Source: Trochalopteron elliotii
Lineage: Eukaryota > Chordata > Aves > Passeriformes > Leiothrichidae
DNA: 64,000 nucleotides
Reading direction: 5' to 3'
Assembly: GCA_024734555.1 (NCBI GenBank)
Contig: JANPWX010000108.1
Span: forward strand, 2,125,009 to 2,189,008
In this document: positions 1 through 13,663 of the stretch, piece after piece
Layout of the letters: each line of letters starts with the position of its first letter
How positions within the stretch are numbered: position 1 is the stretch's first letter
Notes under the pieces: model-generated
Told to the model about the DNA's origin: nothing
What the model saw: only the letters and a program-made list of their open reading frames with translations
Databases searched by the model: none
Translations under genes and position numbers: made by a program

Positions 1-3000
1 GGCTTCACACACAGCATGTCACACTGGTCTTCAATAATCCACTGCGCTTCATAGTTATCCCATTGCCTGACACAAGTTTTGGCTCACACCCTTGTTGAAA
101 ACTACAATGTAAGACAATAACTGCAGCTACACTAATGATCTGATCTAAAGACTGCAGAGCACTTGAAGTGTTCCCAATAGGTAACAAAGATGAGACAGTT
201 CTGGGACAGTTGCTTTTGGGAAGGAGAGAGAATTTGACTGTATAAATTCAAATTGTATTGTTAAACTTGCTCTTGGTTAGAGAAATGAGCTTTTGGGTTT
301 TTCCAGTTAACTAGAATACGCTCAATCAGCTGGTATTCGAACAACAAGAGAATTTCTTTTCCCCAGTGCCAAAACTAATATTCTTCTGTTCCATTAAAAT
401 ACTGTGATTAAATGGTGCTTGCTGACTCAGTGCATTTGCTATACAGTTTGAATGAGATTAGTACCATTTTCCACTGCACAAGTGAGGTTTTTTGTGTATC
501 TTTATATGTGCGCATTGTAGATCTTCACAGTAATTTCTTACAAGGTAGTATTTTTCAGTTTGTGGGAAAATGGTTGTACCAGTTAATGCTGTTTGGGGAG
601 AGGATAAATTTATGTTAAGGGCTGCCAAGTTTCCCTGTTTCCTCTTGTATGGGGACAGTTTTATCCTGACACAATCCTTTGAATAACAGTACTCTTAGTA
701 GTAGAATTGTTTGCAATGAAATATAGGAGAAACACAAGCCCTTTCCACTCATATAATAAATATTTCCCTATTTTCTTAGTGCCAAAAAAACCTTCCCTTC
801 TGACCCTGTTTCTGTTCATATCACGCATTGCATCAACAACACTGAAACAAATTGTCTGAAGTTACTAGCAGAAACTGTTAACATTTAAAATCAGAATTTA
901 AAATGAATGCTTTAACTTATTTTTCATCTAGGCCAGAGAAACTATGCCTAAGTATTTATTGCCTACCTTTATCTCAGAGAATCAAAGATGAATCTGGCCT
1001 CACTGAAGAAAGCTAATGAAACAAGTAAGCTTCAAATCCTGTCTGCCTTTCTGAGCACTCTTTTGGTTTTCCTACTGGAATACTAAGGACACATACTGTC
1101 CTGTCTAACTCACTAGAAGCAATCCTTGCTTAAAAGCATTATTCAAGGTTGACTCTACAAAATTATTACTCTGGACAACTATCTGCCTCCTGTAACAAAG
1201 GGGTTAAAACTTTAATAAACCTTAACTTCCTTTTCTGAACAGTAACACCTTCCTTCCTCAAAATCAGTGGATAGAGTAAATACTCATGAACACCAGCTGT
1301 CCACAATGACTTGGGAAGTCAGAAAGATAAAATTCCATGTGTACACAAGAACATATTCTCAGCATTAGCAGAATGAAATAGAGACATCAGGTAAGTGAAA
1401 ACAGATGTTGTTAAAATGTCAAGTGCAGCAGATGTATGTATATAAGACAAGCTTTGAAGAGATTAAACTTTGATCCTGGTTAGGCTGGAGTTTATGTTAA
1501 TCAGGTAGAAACAGTAATCTGCTTCAGACCAGGTATTTCCACCTTTACTGTAATGTGTTACTATGCATTGCTCTTAATTGAAGTATCTCTGAAATATTAA
1601 CCAGCTGAGCATGAGCATTGGCTGTGTATGCTTTATGTTGTGTTCCTATAAACATGCTCTCATGGACAGCCAATTTCTCAGTAAACCCTTTTCTAGCCAC
1701 ATACCCACATTTTCATCCAATGGAAAGAGGAAGCACTGAGAGGGAAGGATGCTGTATGACATGATGTTCATTCAGGTCTCATCCTGATATGCTGTCAGCA
1801 TGCATTCAGGAATGGTGTAGCAGTTCCACAGTTTTGATATGGCTCCTATTTTTTAAATCTTCAATTTCAAAGATAAGTATGCTTCCTTTTTTGTTTTAGA
1901 GCCTTCCAAATATGAATTTTGATGGAAAATCTGACTTGGTTGTGATTTCAGTTACATCTCCAAGTTTCCACATATCTGCTGTGAGATTTGCTTCATCAAG
2001 GAGAAGGTTTTTGATCTGTGTCTCTTTCAGAGTTTCAGGACCACGTTGTGTCAACAGTCACCACCATGAAAAAATGCTACTAAATGTCTTGCATATATCT
2101 GCCAGAAAAAGGAACAAGGAACTACCTAACAGAAGCATTGTACTTCAGAGGTGCTCTGTGGTGTGGTCTCCACAGGGAACCAAAAAGCTCTCAGGTTTCA
2201 TGTCAATCCTAGATGCCTACATTTTACTGTTTCATGTAACACCTTTCTCTACACCCATGCCCCAGGCCTGTGTATTTTGTTAGTAGAACTGTTTCAGTAT
2301 GGAGTCAAGGTTCATCAGTGACTCTTATGATTTCACTGATGACTGGGAGCTGGTAGGCTTAGCTGTGCGTATTTCTGGTGTAACATGCAGTTATCGCTTT
2401 GGGGCATAGCTCTTTCATTTGTCTCAGAGTCATGAGAGAGATCGGGGGTTTTTCCAAGCCTCCATGGAGATGAAATCCCATTTCCATTGTGTCTAGGCCC
2501 TCTTCTCTTTACCTTCTTATAGGAAGGACATTGGCTGCCATATTCTCCTCATATACACCATCTGGATGAAGCAACCTAATCCACCAGAAGTTTGAAATAA
2601 CTGTTCTGTCCCGCTATAACCAGGTGTTACACACAGATGGCATACAGAGTAGTAACAGCTTACATGTATTTTACAAATATTGGATAATGATTTCTTATTA
2701 CTATTAAGTATTAAGAAGCACGTTTATTTCTACCTTTTAGTATCTGAACATAATCAGTCTTCAGTTTAGATTATTAAAGAGTCTTACTCAGCTTTTAAGT
2801 TTATTGAAATTTACAGCAAATAGATACTGTAGATACAGCTCACGTTATTGTGACCTTTACTAGTCTTTTGTTCCTGATAATAACCAAGAGAAAACATGGT
2901 GCAATTATAACACTTTTTGTATTCATCCTCTTTTTGTACTGTTCAATAAAACTACTTGTTTTTTTAGGTAAGAATTTATACTGAATGTAGTTGATGGAGG

Positions 3001-6000
3001 GACTTCTTCTGGTATCAGTGTGGCACTTTAATACCTCAGCTCTTTGTGACTTATAGCTGCAAAAAGCTCTAACCTTTAAAGGAATTTTCATTAAGTGCTG
3101 TTGCTTTTGCAGAGATAACACCTCACAGACTTGTGCTCTGAGATCAACTTCAAGATGTCCTATTGCTTTTAGGGGTTTTAAAGTCATAATAGAATAGTTT
3201 TATTTTATAACTCAGATCAGAACCTTTTCATACATCCCAACCTGTTTAACTTACACTTTGGTTATATTTTCAAGTTTTTCTAGCATTTTTATATGGACTT
3301 GAACATTCTGCCTTCTGTTGTATCAACGAGGAAATGTGCACTTAATTGGGAATTGACAACTAGGCATATTTCTAGCATGTCAAACTTGTCTTGTAAGTTT
3401 TATGTTAATATCTATTTTTAACAAAATTATTCTTACTCTTTAGTGTGGAAGAATTGACTTTGAATAAGAAACTAAATAATTTTGCTTGACACCTTTTGAA
3501 TATGGGAGTCTCTTTTCCATGTCCATTCACATAAGACCCCAAAATATCCAATTGTCTTAAATGCTCTCCTTCACTCTCTCAGTGTTTGAAATTTGTGCAG
3601 CCAGTATCAATTTATTTGAGAAAGCAAACTCCAGGTACCTTTTGGGAGAACATATGAATATAGCTTTTAGGCTAAGGATGTTAGCAAAATTTGGAAAGCA
3701 TAGTAATAAGTAGGGGAGAAAAAGAAAGCAAATATTGGATGTTCCCTTTCTTGTGGATCATCCCACCTATACAATAGACTTCTAGGATTTGAAAAAAATG
3801 CTCAATAAGTCACATACTTTTTTGCATGTTTTTGGACTTTCTCTGGTTTTACTGCATATCACAACTTGAGCATCATGACAGTGTCCCAGGGTATATCTGC
3901 TGGGGCAAGTAAATTTTCTGGTTCCTCACTGAGTGGAGGCTCAGGGGCTTGACTGACATGAAAGGTCAGTACTCATTCCTGGTTTTTTTCAATTAGACAG
4001 TAGAACAGTGTTTATTTTTAAAAAAAATTCAGTGACAGAGAATGCATCAATGTATTTTTCTTGCTTTAATATATATCCAGAGAAAACAAGGAAAACTCCA
4101 TTCAGGGGCCAGAATCCATAACTGATGGAACACCCTGTCTAAGCTAAGTCAGTCTGTTTTCATCATTGCTGAGAAGTCTAAAGATGTGCTGTGTTTACAT
4201 GTGCGTCCTGCTCTGGGTCAGAAGAAATTCAAATGTTGTAAAAAAAATCAGCATTCATATATAAGGTACTTTGCTTGTACAGTAGTAGTTTGCTTTTCAC
4301 ATGTTACACTCTGCTCTTCAAATGACTCTTAACTGGGATAGGCTTTTCCTGAAATATCTAATTTTCTTCCATTGAGAGTAAGAGCAGCCTTGAGTACAGC
4401 ACTATCCAATATGCTAAGAGAATTCAGCACCCTCAGTGATGATGAGTTCTGATGCAGACATACCAATGGTGAGTGTGAGTATAAACTGTTTAAAGAATGT
4501 AACGATGTTAAATTTAAAGTCACCATTAAAGATGGCATAAGGGTCATATTTAACACAAGAAATAAAACCTGTAAAATGAGAAGTTTCAAAAAAGTGAAAT
4601 GCCTAGGGTATTTCAATGTATTCTAGCATTTCTCTGGGTCTCAAGCAGTATTTAAGATGAAGAAATTTACTTTCTTCTCTGGTTTCTTGGTCATAACTAC
4701 AGTTTTATGGCTGAAAGTGTTTGGAAACATTCATGAAGATGTTTACTATAATAATTTTCAAGTAAAACAGGAAAGTTTGGCAAAGCTCATATAACAGAGA
4801 CATTTTGCACAGAGTTTTGCACAGCAGGGAGTATCAGGCAGCTCTAAAAATAGAGCCTGTTACTAGCTCTGCCTAGAATAACATGCCTGAAAGAAGAATA
4901 CACATTTACACAGCTGGCTTTACATGACCCTTGTTTACGCAATAAAACAAAAGGAAATTACCTCTTCTAAGGTTTTATTTTTTTTATTAGGCACTGATTA
5001 AATAATAATTAGTTCAAAGTATCATGAGTCATTTCTACATATGCATACTTATCCTTTTTGAAAGAGCAATTGTCTCCCTGAGGTAATATAGAACATCAGT
5101 GATCTGTGCTCTGCTCTTAACAACTTTTCTGTTCAGTAGATCCAGTTTCAACGGTTGCATAACCTTTTCTTTGTCTTAAACCAATGTCAAAGTAATGGCT
5201 CCTTCCTATGTGGAGGTGATCAAAGCTGAATTTGGTCAGAAGTTGTCAGCTGAACACTTAAAATTCTATTTGGATCAATGAGAAACTTGCATTTCTTTCA
5301 CAGAGTTTCTTTAGGATTCCAGCCTTTCAGCTCTGTATTTCTTCTTGAAAGCTCTCTCTCTGACTCTCATATTTTTTTCCCCAAAAAAGTCACATCTGTG
5401 GCTGTCCCATTATTCTATTTTTTTTCCCTTCACAAATATTATCCAGGAAGTCTCACAGACAGTGCACTTCATTTAATTCTTCCCTAGCAAGTTCATAATG
5501 GAATTTAATTGTGTTTCCCTTATCTGGAACATTTCCGCTCCATCGAGTAGTTTTCTCCTTCCTTCAATATATTAGAATGCTCCCTAGTATTGTTAAGATG
5601 TTAATCTCATTTATGTTCTCTTTTCTAATTATTCCATACCTGCAAAGATGACAAGCAATCTTTTACCAACAACATTACATAAAGACAAGACCTTTTAAAA
5701 AAAAAACATAGAATAAAACCAGCAGTCAATCAAATATTGTTTTCCTGAGAAATCATTCTTTATTTTTTCCACAATCTTTTATAATATTGTGAAGGAGAAA
5801 AATGAGAAAATCTGTAAAGGTTTCAATTTAAAAAATAATAAAACCCATGTAGTCTGAAACCTTTGACTGCTTTACAATTATTTGTATTTAGGCAATTTAA
5901 TTTTTCTTAGTTCCTAGCTTGCTCAGTGTGAAAAAAACCCCTTATTACTATGGAAAGCTGCAAAACAGGGGAAAAGATTGGAATATATATTTTGCTCCAA

Positions 6001-8439
6001 AAGTTGAAAGAAAGTGAGCTTCCTTTCAATTTATCTGTGACTACATCTACAGTGGTCTTACAAGGCTGTTCTGATCCTATTCATTTTTACAGATTCATCT
6101 CAGGTTCTACCACATCTCAAAAAATAAATTAGAAAGAAAACAAAGATTTGTACGTGTGAGGCTTTTTCAGCCAATGTGTCAGACTGGCAAAATGCCCTCT
6201 TTGAAGATAGAATAGAGCTGACATATAATTGTTGCCCTTACCTTTGTTGCTACTGACACTAAAGTCTGAACCCTCCTTGGAGACCTGAAAACAATTTTGG
6301 TGTGACACTCTGAGAAGTTACCACTGGTATTTTACAAATACTGTGAGGTCACAGATTTTGACCTATACAGAGCCAAGCAAAGCTCTGGAGGGCGTTGTGT
6401 TTTATGGGAAAAGTGTTTCCATTGATTTTTAGATTAGCATTTTACTGCACCGTAGAACAGATCAGTAGCCATGAAAGACAAAATTCACATTACAGTAGCA
6501 AGAAAAGTAACACAGCCCAAGACGTGTTTAAAATCTAAGGTTGTTTTGGGTTTTTTTTAATGTTCTTTTACACATGATTTTCCAGAATCACAACAAGAAT
6601 ATAAAGAATAAGGACTAATACCACGTAATTATATCAAATAAAACATATGTCATGCTTCTTCTATATGGCATTCAGCATTCCTTAAAGGTCTGAAAGGGTT
6701 AAAACAAGTCCTTTAGCATAAATCTTAGTTTAACATTTAATAACATTGTGATATTTGGAATGTATCCTTCTTTTTCTGTAAACACATTATGTACAACTAT
6801 TTGGCAAGAGTAAGCACCAAAGTTATGTTTTTGGTTAAATTTTAAAACATTGTCCAGATATCATAAAAGTTTAAGTTAGATAACCAGTGACAGAATTTTC
6901 TAAGGCAATTACCAGATGAAAAGAGCTTGTACTCGAATACATTCATTCTGAGGCTGCCATTTATCCACAAAATAAGTCACAGTATTTGCAGACATATGTT
7001 AATATCTGGGGAAGTAAACTAATGTTTTCATAAATTACTCTTAGTAATTTGACAGAAATTAAGATGAAAAAGGCATGAGTGCTTTATGCCCCACACCTGT
7101 AGAGCATCTTGTGTTATCATCTTTTCTTTTACGCAGGGAGTGAGGGCAGTGTCACAGCACAAGTGTCCATCTCTTGACATCCTTACTTTTCCTTGTTGAA
7201 GAAGGATTAAGAGTTGTCAGTTTAGGCACTAATGTGATATACCTTCAAAAAATCAAAAGCATTTAATATTTGAAAAGTTGTATTTCTTAGGGTTTATTTA
7301 TTTTAACATGATACTGTGTCAAAATAGGAACTTCTATATTTATCATATTCAGCATGCATCAAGAATTGCAATATAATGGATGTGTTGAGACAATCTGGCA
7401 AGATAACTCTGAAGAGCATTTTGTAATACAAAATTACTGCCACTAAGCCTTACTTTTTTAACAAGAGAGACTTGAAAAGCAAGGACTTGCAAAAAAAGGT
7501 AAAATTCAAAATACATTTTGAGATACATTGGAAAATCTTTCTTTACAACAAAATTTTTGAGTAAAATTACTCCTTTTCCTGCCTTTTATTTGTTTCATCG
7601 TTCATTTGGGCATTGAAATAGAGAAGAGGAAAAAGTAGCACACAACAAAACAAAGCTTCATGTTTTTATTGATAATTATTACTAGATCTTTTACCTAATT
7701 CAAATTTTACATACAACCAAAAGCTTTTCATTTCACAGGAATCTTGATTTTTTAACATAAGTTTTTTGGCATGGGAAAAAGTCTACCCTCCAACTAAAGA
7801 AGTAATGAAGATGAGACTCTTGAATGAAAAAACATGGTTTTTTTCCAATGTTTATGAATTCCTTACAGCATGCTGTTCCTTCAGATATAAAAAATTCCAA
7901 GAAATCAAGTATTATCAAGATTAACTACTAAAACATTAGACCTAAGTTTTATGGAATATTTTTATATACACAGTACCATAGTAGTAGTTTCACAGACAAA
8001 CAAGTAAAGAGGAAGGAAGGTCAAAGAAAATTCTGCAATGTATTTGTTGAAACCTGGGAAAGGACTAACGAACTTGGGAACCCTGGCCCATAGCCCAATA
8101 CTTACAACCACAAAATAAACACTGCACTCTAATATATCCAATCTAGCCAAAGTGTTTTAGTCTACATGACAGGGCTCCCCAGAGCTGACAGGATATTAAT
8201 TCTAAAATTGATCCCCATTGGTTTTTTAGGCAACTTTACATTAATCCTCCTGCAAGCCACGCAATGCACAATTTTCCTCTTACATTTACTTTTCATCATG
8301 TGTACATTATTTCCTCTTAAAACAGTTACAGTGCTATCTAATATGAGTTTTGGGAGGTTTCCATAGTTCAGCGCTGCTGCTGATAGTGAGGACCCTTCTC
8401 TAAATAATCATCTTTAATCTCTTTAAATGAGAGGAGAGA
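1..8439. other. Unique AT-rich DNA, no gene recognised
   Basis: Apart from the weak exon-like interval at 6242, I see no repeat, RNA gene or credible coding frame. Open frames of 60-123 codons here (the longest at 1912-2283) lack any protein pattern I recognise. Confidence 0.6.
6242..6284 (-). other. Exon-like interval, 43 nt, minus strand
   Basis: Read on the minus strand, AAAATTGTTTTCAG precedes the interval and AAAG|GTAAGG follows it, both near consensus. Two frames are open over the 43 nt (one reads VSKEGSDFSVSSNK). There is no other support, and no neighbouring minus-strand exon with a proven phase was found. Confidence 0.15.
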
Positions 8440-8600
8440 CAGAAGGTGGTAATGGCAAGTGTGGGCCAGGCTGTGAGCACGGCGGGTGGGCAGAGGCTGT
8501 CGGTGCTGGGCTCTCAGTATCTCCCCACAGGGCAGCAAAGAGGACCCACTCCTACAGCCGTGTTGGCTTCCCTTTTTACTGACCCCTTGCTGAAAGCCCA
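8440..8600. other. GC-richer patch, unassigned
   Basis: A local G/C-richer stretch (for example GGCGGGTGGGCAGAGGCTGT) in AT-rich DNA. A 77-codon minus-strand frame covers it but looks like chance: low hydrophobic pattern and no motif. Confidence 0.4.
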
Positions 8601-9849
8601 CCCACCTCTAGAAAATGAATAATAAAAAATTGTGATGCTAAAATTAATTTGGCTCACCCTTAACCCCCCATAATAAAATCAGGGGTGCACCTAGTGCTCT
8701 GCACGTTGTAAGATTATTACTCACATGTTTAGGGGTTTTCTAGTTGAAGTAAGAGGAAGAATCAAATCCAAATTAATTAAGCTTCATGTAAGACTAGCAT
8801 TGGTAGATACAGTTAATTTTCATCTTCTACCAAAGAGATTAGAGTTCATATCTCAAAGGTAATTGAAAGCCCATATTTGAAAGGAAATAATTCCCTTAGG
8901 TTCAGAAGCAGGATTTACTTAACCCACAGTGAATGAAGGAGTGGTGAAGTGAGTTTAGCTAATATAACAGCTTTATGCTCTTCAGATATTTTTCCGCTGA
9001 AATTTCCCTCCTGCTTCCTGTGTTTGACATTTTAAGGAGTACATTTAGTTGAGTTTTTCAATGAGTCTCTATGGTAACAGTAAAAATGCCCAATCAAAAT
9101 ACTTTACCTCCACTGCCTTCTTGCCTGTTCACCCAGCAGAAGCTGCAAAGCAGAGAAGTGAGAATCACTGGTCCTTTCAAGTGTAATGGGAATGTATTAT
9201 AAAGTAGGAAGAAATGACCTGTAGATTTCAAGACTACTAATGATTACACTAACTAGAGAAAGAAGTAATCATTAGACAAGTAGCAGCTTTAGTATCAAAT
9301 AACTTTCACCTCAAAATTTAATATTTTCTTTTGTATAAAACTGAATAATTGATATTTTTGTTTTCTATTAAATGGAAGAATTGTTCTTTCAATTTTTCAG
9401 CCAACACTGGGCTCTACTGGAGTACAGCAGCAGGTGCAATATATTCATAAATTCCTTTTTCTATAAGTAACCACAAAATGCCACTTTTCTGGCAATGCAT
9501 ATATTTTTTTCTGGAAAAAATAATAATCACCAACTCCATTTTTGCTCTTGTAAAATAAAGACATTTGTTAATAGATTGCCTGAATTTAAAAAAAAATGGA
9601 GGAAGGCAGAAAAGATACTCGGGATTAAACCTTATTGTCAGGAAACCATGTTAGCCTACTGAAATCTTTTGAAGGGATATTAGTGAACAGATATTGTTGT
9701 AGCAAGAATGGTTTTCCATCTATTACAGCTTCTTCTGGGAGATACCAGAGGCTCAGCTGAGATCCCCTAAAATGTAATGGAGTCAGTGTATTTCCATTTC
9801 CCCTAGAAACTGTTTACTTGTACAAGATATATTTTAGAAAACTCTTCAG

Positions 9850-10090
9850 TGTGCCGTGGGACACCTCCCTCACCATTGTCAGAGCAGTGGCACCAGGCTA
9901 GAGGTTGCTAGCCTTTGCCTGCCAAGAAAGCCCTCGGGGGCTGCATCCTTGCCAGCCCAGAGTGGCAGGCTGGGAGCTGGACCACAGCACAGGGCTGCTA
10001 CTGCTGCTGCTGCTGCAGGGCCCTGTTTGCACCGCCTGGTCACGGCAGCCTGCTCTGCACACAGAGCCAACCAGCACAGAACCAGATCTA
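9850..10090. other. GC-rich patch, unassigned
   Basis: About 240 bp are clearly richer in G/C than their flanks, with a CTG run and a few CpGs. Four overlapping small open frames exist on both strands, none recognisable. It might be an eroded repeat or an old CpG-containing regulatory element. Confidence 0.5.
9995..10017 (+). repeat. Short CTG run
   Basis: CTGCTACTGCTGCTGCTGCTG, five perfect CTG units plus one interrupted unit, within a GC-richer patch. Three overlapping frames read it as poly-Leu, poly-Ala or poly-Cys, which accounts for the cluster of small open frames here. Confidence 0.9.
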
Positions 10091-11049
10091 TCTCACTGTT
10101 CTAATCAGCCCAGCGTGGTTATTCATAGCATAACCTTTGGAAGATCATCTATCATTAATAAAAAGTGCTATGTTCATAAAAATGTACTCATAATTAACAG
10201 TCTTTTCAGCAACGCAGAAACAAACTGCAACATTTTAGTGTGATTAAGAAAACTTTTCCCTGGCATTTGGTACTCAGTGGACAGCTTCTCATTGGTTTCT
10301 AATGAACCCTGGGCATTATGTTTAAATCAGCTGAGGATCTCCTTGGAAGTGGATAACTACAGTTTCTTAGGGGGTAAATAAATGAATTAACCATGAACAG
10401 ATGCATTGTATACAAAACACATTTAAGTAACTCATTTTGACTCTCTATTGTATGCCCCTTTTCAGGAACAGCTGAGTGGGACAAAAGCAGGAAAGCCAAA
10501 AAAGCTGCACAAAAGATGAAATCTCAACTGCAGTGTTTGTGCTAGGTTTCTATTACCAAATAATTAGTGTTTGTCCAACTTTCAACCAGCAAGGTAGCTT
10601 GACTGAGTTTTGTTTAAAGGTAATGGTAAATGCAGCAAGAGAGAAATCGCTCAGGGTATGTTGCAAGTCCCAAGTAACTCCAATTCACAAATGCAACATC
10701 AAAAAATGGAGAGAACACATACAAAAGTAAAACATATTCAATTATGTGTGAAAAACTGGGATTCTGCATGCATTTAAAACAAACCTTGAGATTTGCACAA
10801 CATCGTGACTTTTAGAAAAGCTCTGAGAGGGTTAAAACAAAAATCCAGCCTGAAATGAAAATATAAATTAGTGTTGTATATTTATTGGCATATGCTATTA
10901 AGCAAACTTCCCTGTCCAACCATCCAGGCACCCCTCTGGCAGTCACATTTAACCACCTGAGCTCAGACTGAGCCCCTTCACTACACACCCCACACTCACA
11001 GAGTCACACTAGGTTTCCTCTCCAGCACAACTCCAGGTTTCCCACAGCA

Positions 11050-11380
11050 GAGTCTTAGATGTCCAGATGCTTAAAATAATTTAATCTTGCTGCACTAACA
11101 ATAACAGAATGGCAGCTCGAGCTGGGTGCCTCCAAGAAGGGACCCCAAGCAAAGGAACCCATGGGCTTTCATACTCTCACAGCCTAAGTGAGCAAAAGCC
11201 TGGGGTCATCAGCTCCTGCCGTGTGGCCACAAGTCCCCATGCCCTTTGTTAGGCAAAGGTCTGGCTGTTCACAGCCTCTTGCCCAGGGCTTTCTCCACCC
11301 TGAACTCAATCTGCAGCTGGCACTGCATCTTGCAAACAGAGGTACCTGCCTGAAGGTATTCCTTAACAAGGAAGCAGCAC
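11050..11380 (-). mobile_element. Possible LTR-derived segment
   Basis: A GC-richer block starts with an AATTTAATCTTGCTGCACTA-type stretch and continues with AGCTCGAGCTGGGTGCCTCC and AAGAAGGGACCCCAAG. This resembles the R/U5-to-U3 order of avian ERV LTRs read on the minus strand. It lies about 600 bp before the clear LTR and in the same orientation. The resemblance is from memory and boundaries are soft. Two overlapping open frames of 61 and 67 codons here show no protein similarity I recognise. Confidence 0.3.
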
Positions 11381-11967
11381 AGTTTCATTGAAGAGAAGCT
11401 GCAGATGAACAGCTACATTTAGTTTTCAGAATTTTTATTAAAGAGAACACATGTGAAGTCAAGCAGATAAGTGAAACATTTCCAAATACAGTAACTATTG
11501 ATATATGATATCAGAACTGAAAGAGATTTCTGAATTCCAGTGAACTTGATCTATGGTCAGATCAGATGTTATTCATAAGTTGTTACTACTTTACTGAATT
11601 TTTGGCAAAAAATGCTGTTGCAAATTCAAGATCTAAAAAGTGGCTAGTACATATAGATCAAGACATAATGCAGTATGAGGAGGTAATGAAGGAGATAATC
11701 AAAGGCATGGTTATAACACAGAACTACAAAGAACTGATGATTCTCATTAGCTTTCAAAAGTAAATTAACATGCAAATGATTATTAAGGCTTTCCAATGAA
11801 ACCATAAATGTTGGTTTTTTTGCTGTCTTACTTTAATTACCTCATGAAAGAAAGTGTAATTCACAATCAAAATCAGTATAGTACATTTGTTATGTAAATG
11901 CTTCTCCACATTGTAGCTATTCAGATACAAGGAAGAGTGATGTAAGGACCTTTGCCCTTCCTTCCAT

Positions 11968-12530
11968 TCTAGTCTGCCTTTCACCCCTCCCAGCAGCTCA
12001 GCCCCATGCAGCCCCTGCTCACTCTTCTTCAGTGGAATAAGGAGAGAATCAAAAGAGTGAAAGTGGGAAAATTCAGTGCATTGACATTCAGTCTAATAGG
12101 TAAAGCAAAAAGTGCAGTAACAAGTAAAGCAAAAAAGGGATTCATCCACTTCTCATGGGTTGGCAGGTGTTCAGCTATCCCCAGGAAATCTGGGGTCCAC
12201 CATGCACCTGGGAAGACAAACAGCATCACTCCAAATGACTTTCCTCTACTTTCTACTTGTTTTGTTTCTGAGAACATCATACAGTCTTTGGTCAGTTGGG
12301 GTCAGCTGTCCCAGCTCTGTCCCCTCCCAATTCCTTGTGCACTCTCAGCTTGCTTCCTTGCAGGGTGGGGCAGAGGCAGAAAAGGCCTTGACTCTTTATG
12401 AATGCTGCTCAGCAACAGCTAAACCTTCCTTGTGTTGTCAACACTGTTTCTCTCATAAATCCAGCCCCACATTAGCCACTATGAAGAAAATTAACTATAT
12501 CCCACACAAAACCAGAAGTCTCCATCCCTT
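11968..12530 (-). mobile_element. Solo LTR of an avian endogenous retrovirus (ERVL-like), diverged
   Basis: Read on the minus strand, this block follows end to end the LTR layout I recall from bird genomes. It has a U3 with a conserved region near 12295-12345, a promoter region, an R/U5 with a poly(A)-signal region near 12090, and an end rich in AGTGAG-like sequence. Matching blocks recur in the same order over about 560 bp, which is full LTR length. The usual TATA position (about 12255-12275) has decayed to an A/C-rich stretch, and the poly(A) hexamer reads ATTAGA, so promoter and terminator are probably dead. No gag, pol or env sequence adjoins either side, which points to a solo LTR left by recombination. 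Target-site duplications are not evident. The family assignment is from memory; class ERVL versus ERVK is uncertain. Confidence 0.75.
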
Positions 12531-13663
12531 ATGCCACATCATTTAAGTGATAATCAAATCTCACACTATCCAACTGGAAAAATATTCCTTCCCATCTTTT
12601 TCCACACATCTTGCCACCCATGACCACACTACATTGGGGCATATCCCTGTATGATCCTCCTGAAATAACTTTTCAGAACTTTTGAAAAAGCCAGGAACAG
12701 ATTTTTGAGACACATCTGTATGAGCATTCTGATTACTCAAGTATGTTCAAGGTACTGGAGAGTCATTCCAACAAAGCAGAAGACACCTACTTCACAAGAG
12801 ATAGGGAAAGTACCATTCCTTGTCTTCTCCACAAATTGGCTCTTGAAGGAGAAGAGAGATAAAGTATAGTTGTTATTTTTTTCCCACAGCACTTAAGAGT
12901 CTCAAAAGTGCTTTAAGATCTTCTTTCTACCTAAACAAAGGAAATATACATAGAGGCTGCCTATGGCTAGTCATTTTGACATGAAAGGAAAAGAATAGCA
13001 AGCCCAAGACCTCTATTCCAATACCTCTACAATTATTCTGTCCCATGAGAGGAAAACAGGAAAAATAAGTGAGATACTCCTCACAAAGAACACTTGTGAA
13101 GGCATACATCGACTTTGTATAATACTGATGACAACTAATCTGATAATCAATGTCATACCATTTAAAATTAAAAATTCTCTTAATCATGTGCCATTGGCTA
13201 AGCTGTGTATCTGTCATAGATACATAACATATTAAGAACCTACCTGAGAAATAAAACATATTTGTTCTCATAAATGAAGATTAAAGGTAACCATTTCCTC
13301 TATAATTAGATTAAAAATTCAGTCTGAGTCTCTTTAACTCAAGATGCTTTGTAATGCAAGACAATGGCTCATTCTGTGTTTCATGTTGGTACTACAGAGT
13401 ACTGCTCCCATGGTCTTAATAAAGAAAAAAATTGAATAGAGACTTGCTTTGACAGTTTTAGACAAAAACAGAGACATAGGAAAGTTCATGAAGTTTGGGG
13501 GCTTTGTTGTTGTTTCTTTTAAATTGCCAGTGTTCACAGCCTTCCCAAGTCAATCTGTCTCAAATTCTCAGCTTGTGCCATTGATGAGGTCAAGCACCAA
13601 GTGGAGGCATTCATAATCTTCTAAATTAAATGACTTTCTCGGCAAGAGATCCCACTCCTTTAG

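Noticed and set aside
932..1022. Exon-like interval after TTTTTCATCTAG
   Set aside because: The only long frame ends in TAATGA before the donor-like GTAAGC; the other frames close earlier.
1242..1390. Interval between TTCTGAACAG and a perfect CAG|GTAAGT donor
   Set aside because: All three frames contain stops, so it is not a coding exon; a lncRNA exon cannot be excluded but nothing supports it.
1912..2283. 123-codon open frame starting with ATG
   Set aside because: No recognisable domain, mixed low-complexity composition, and length within what AT-rich unique DNA gives by chance across 64 kb.
12006..12546. Overlapping 131-, 128- and 83-codon frames
   Set aside because: All lie inside the solo LTR at 11968-12530.
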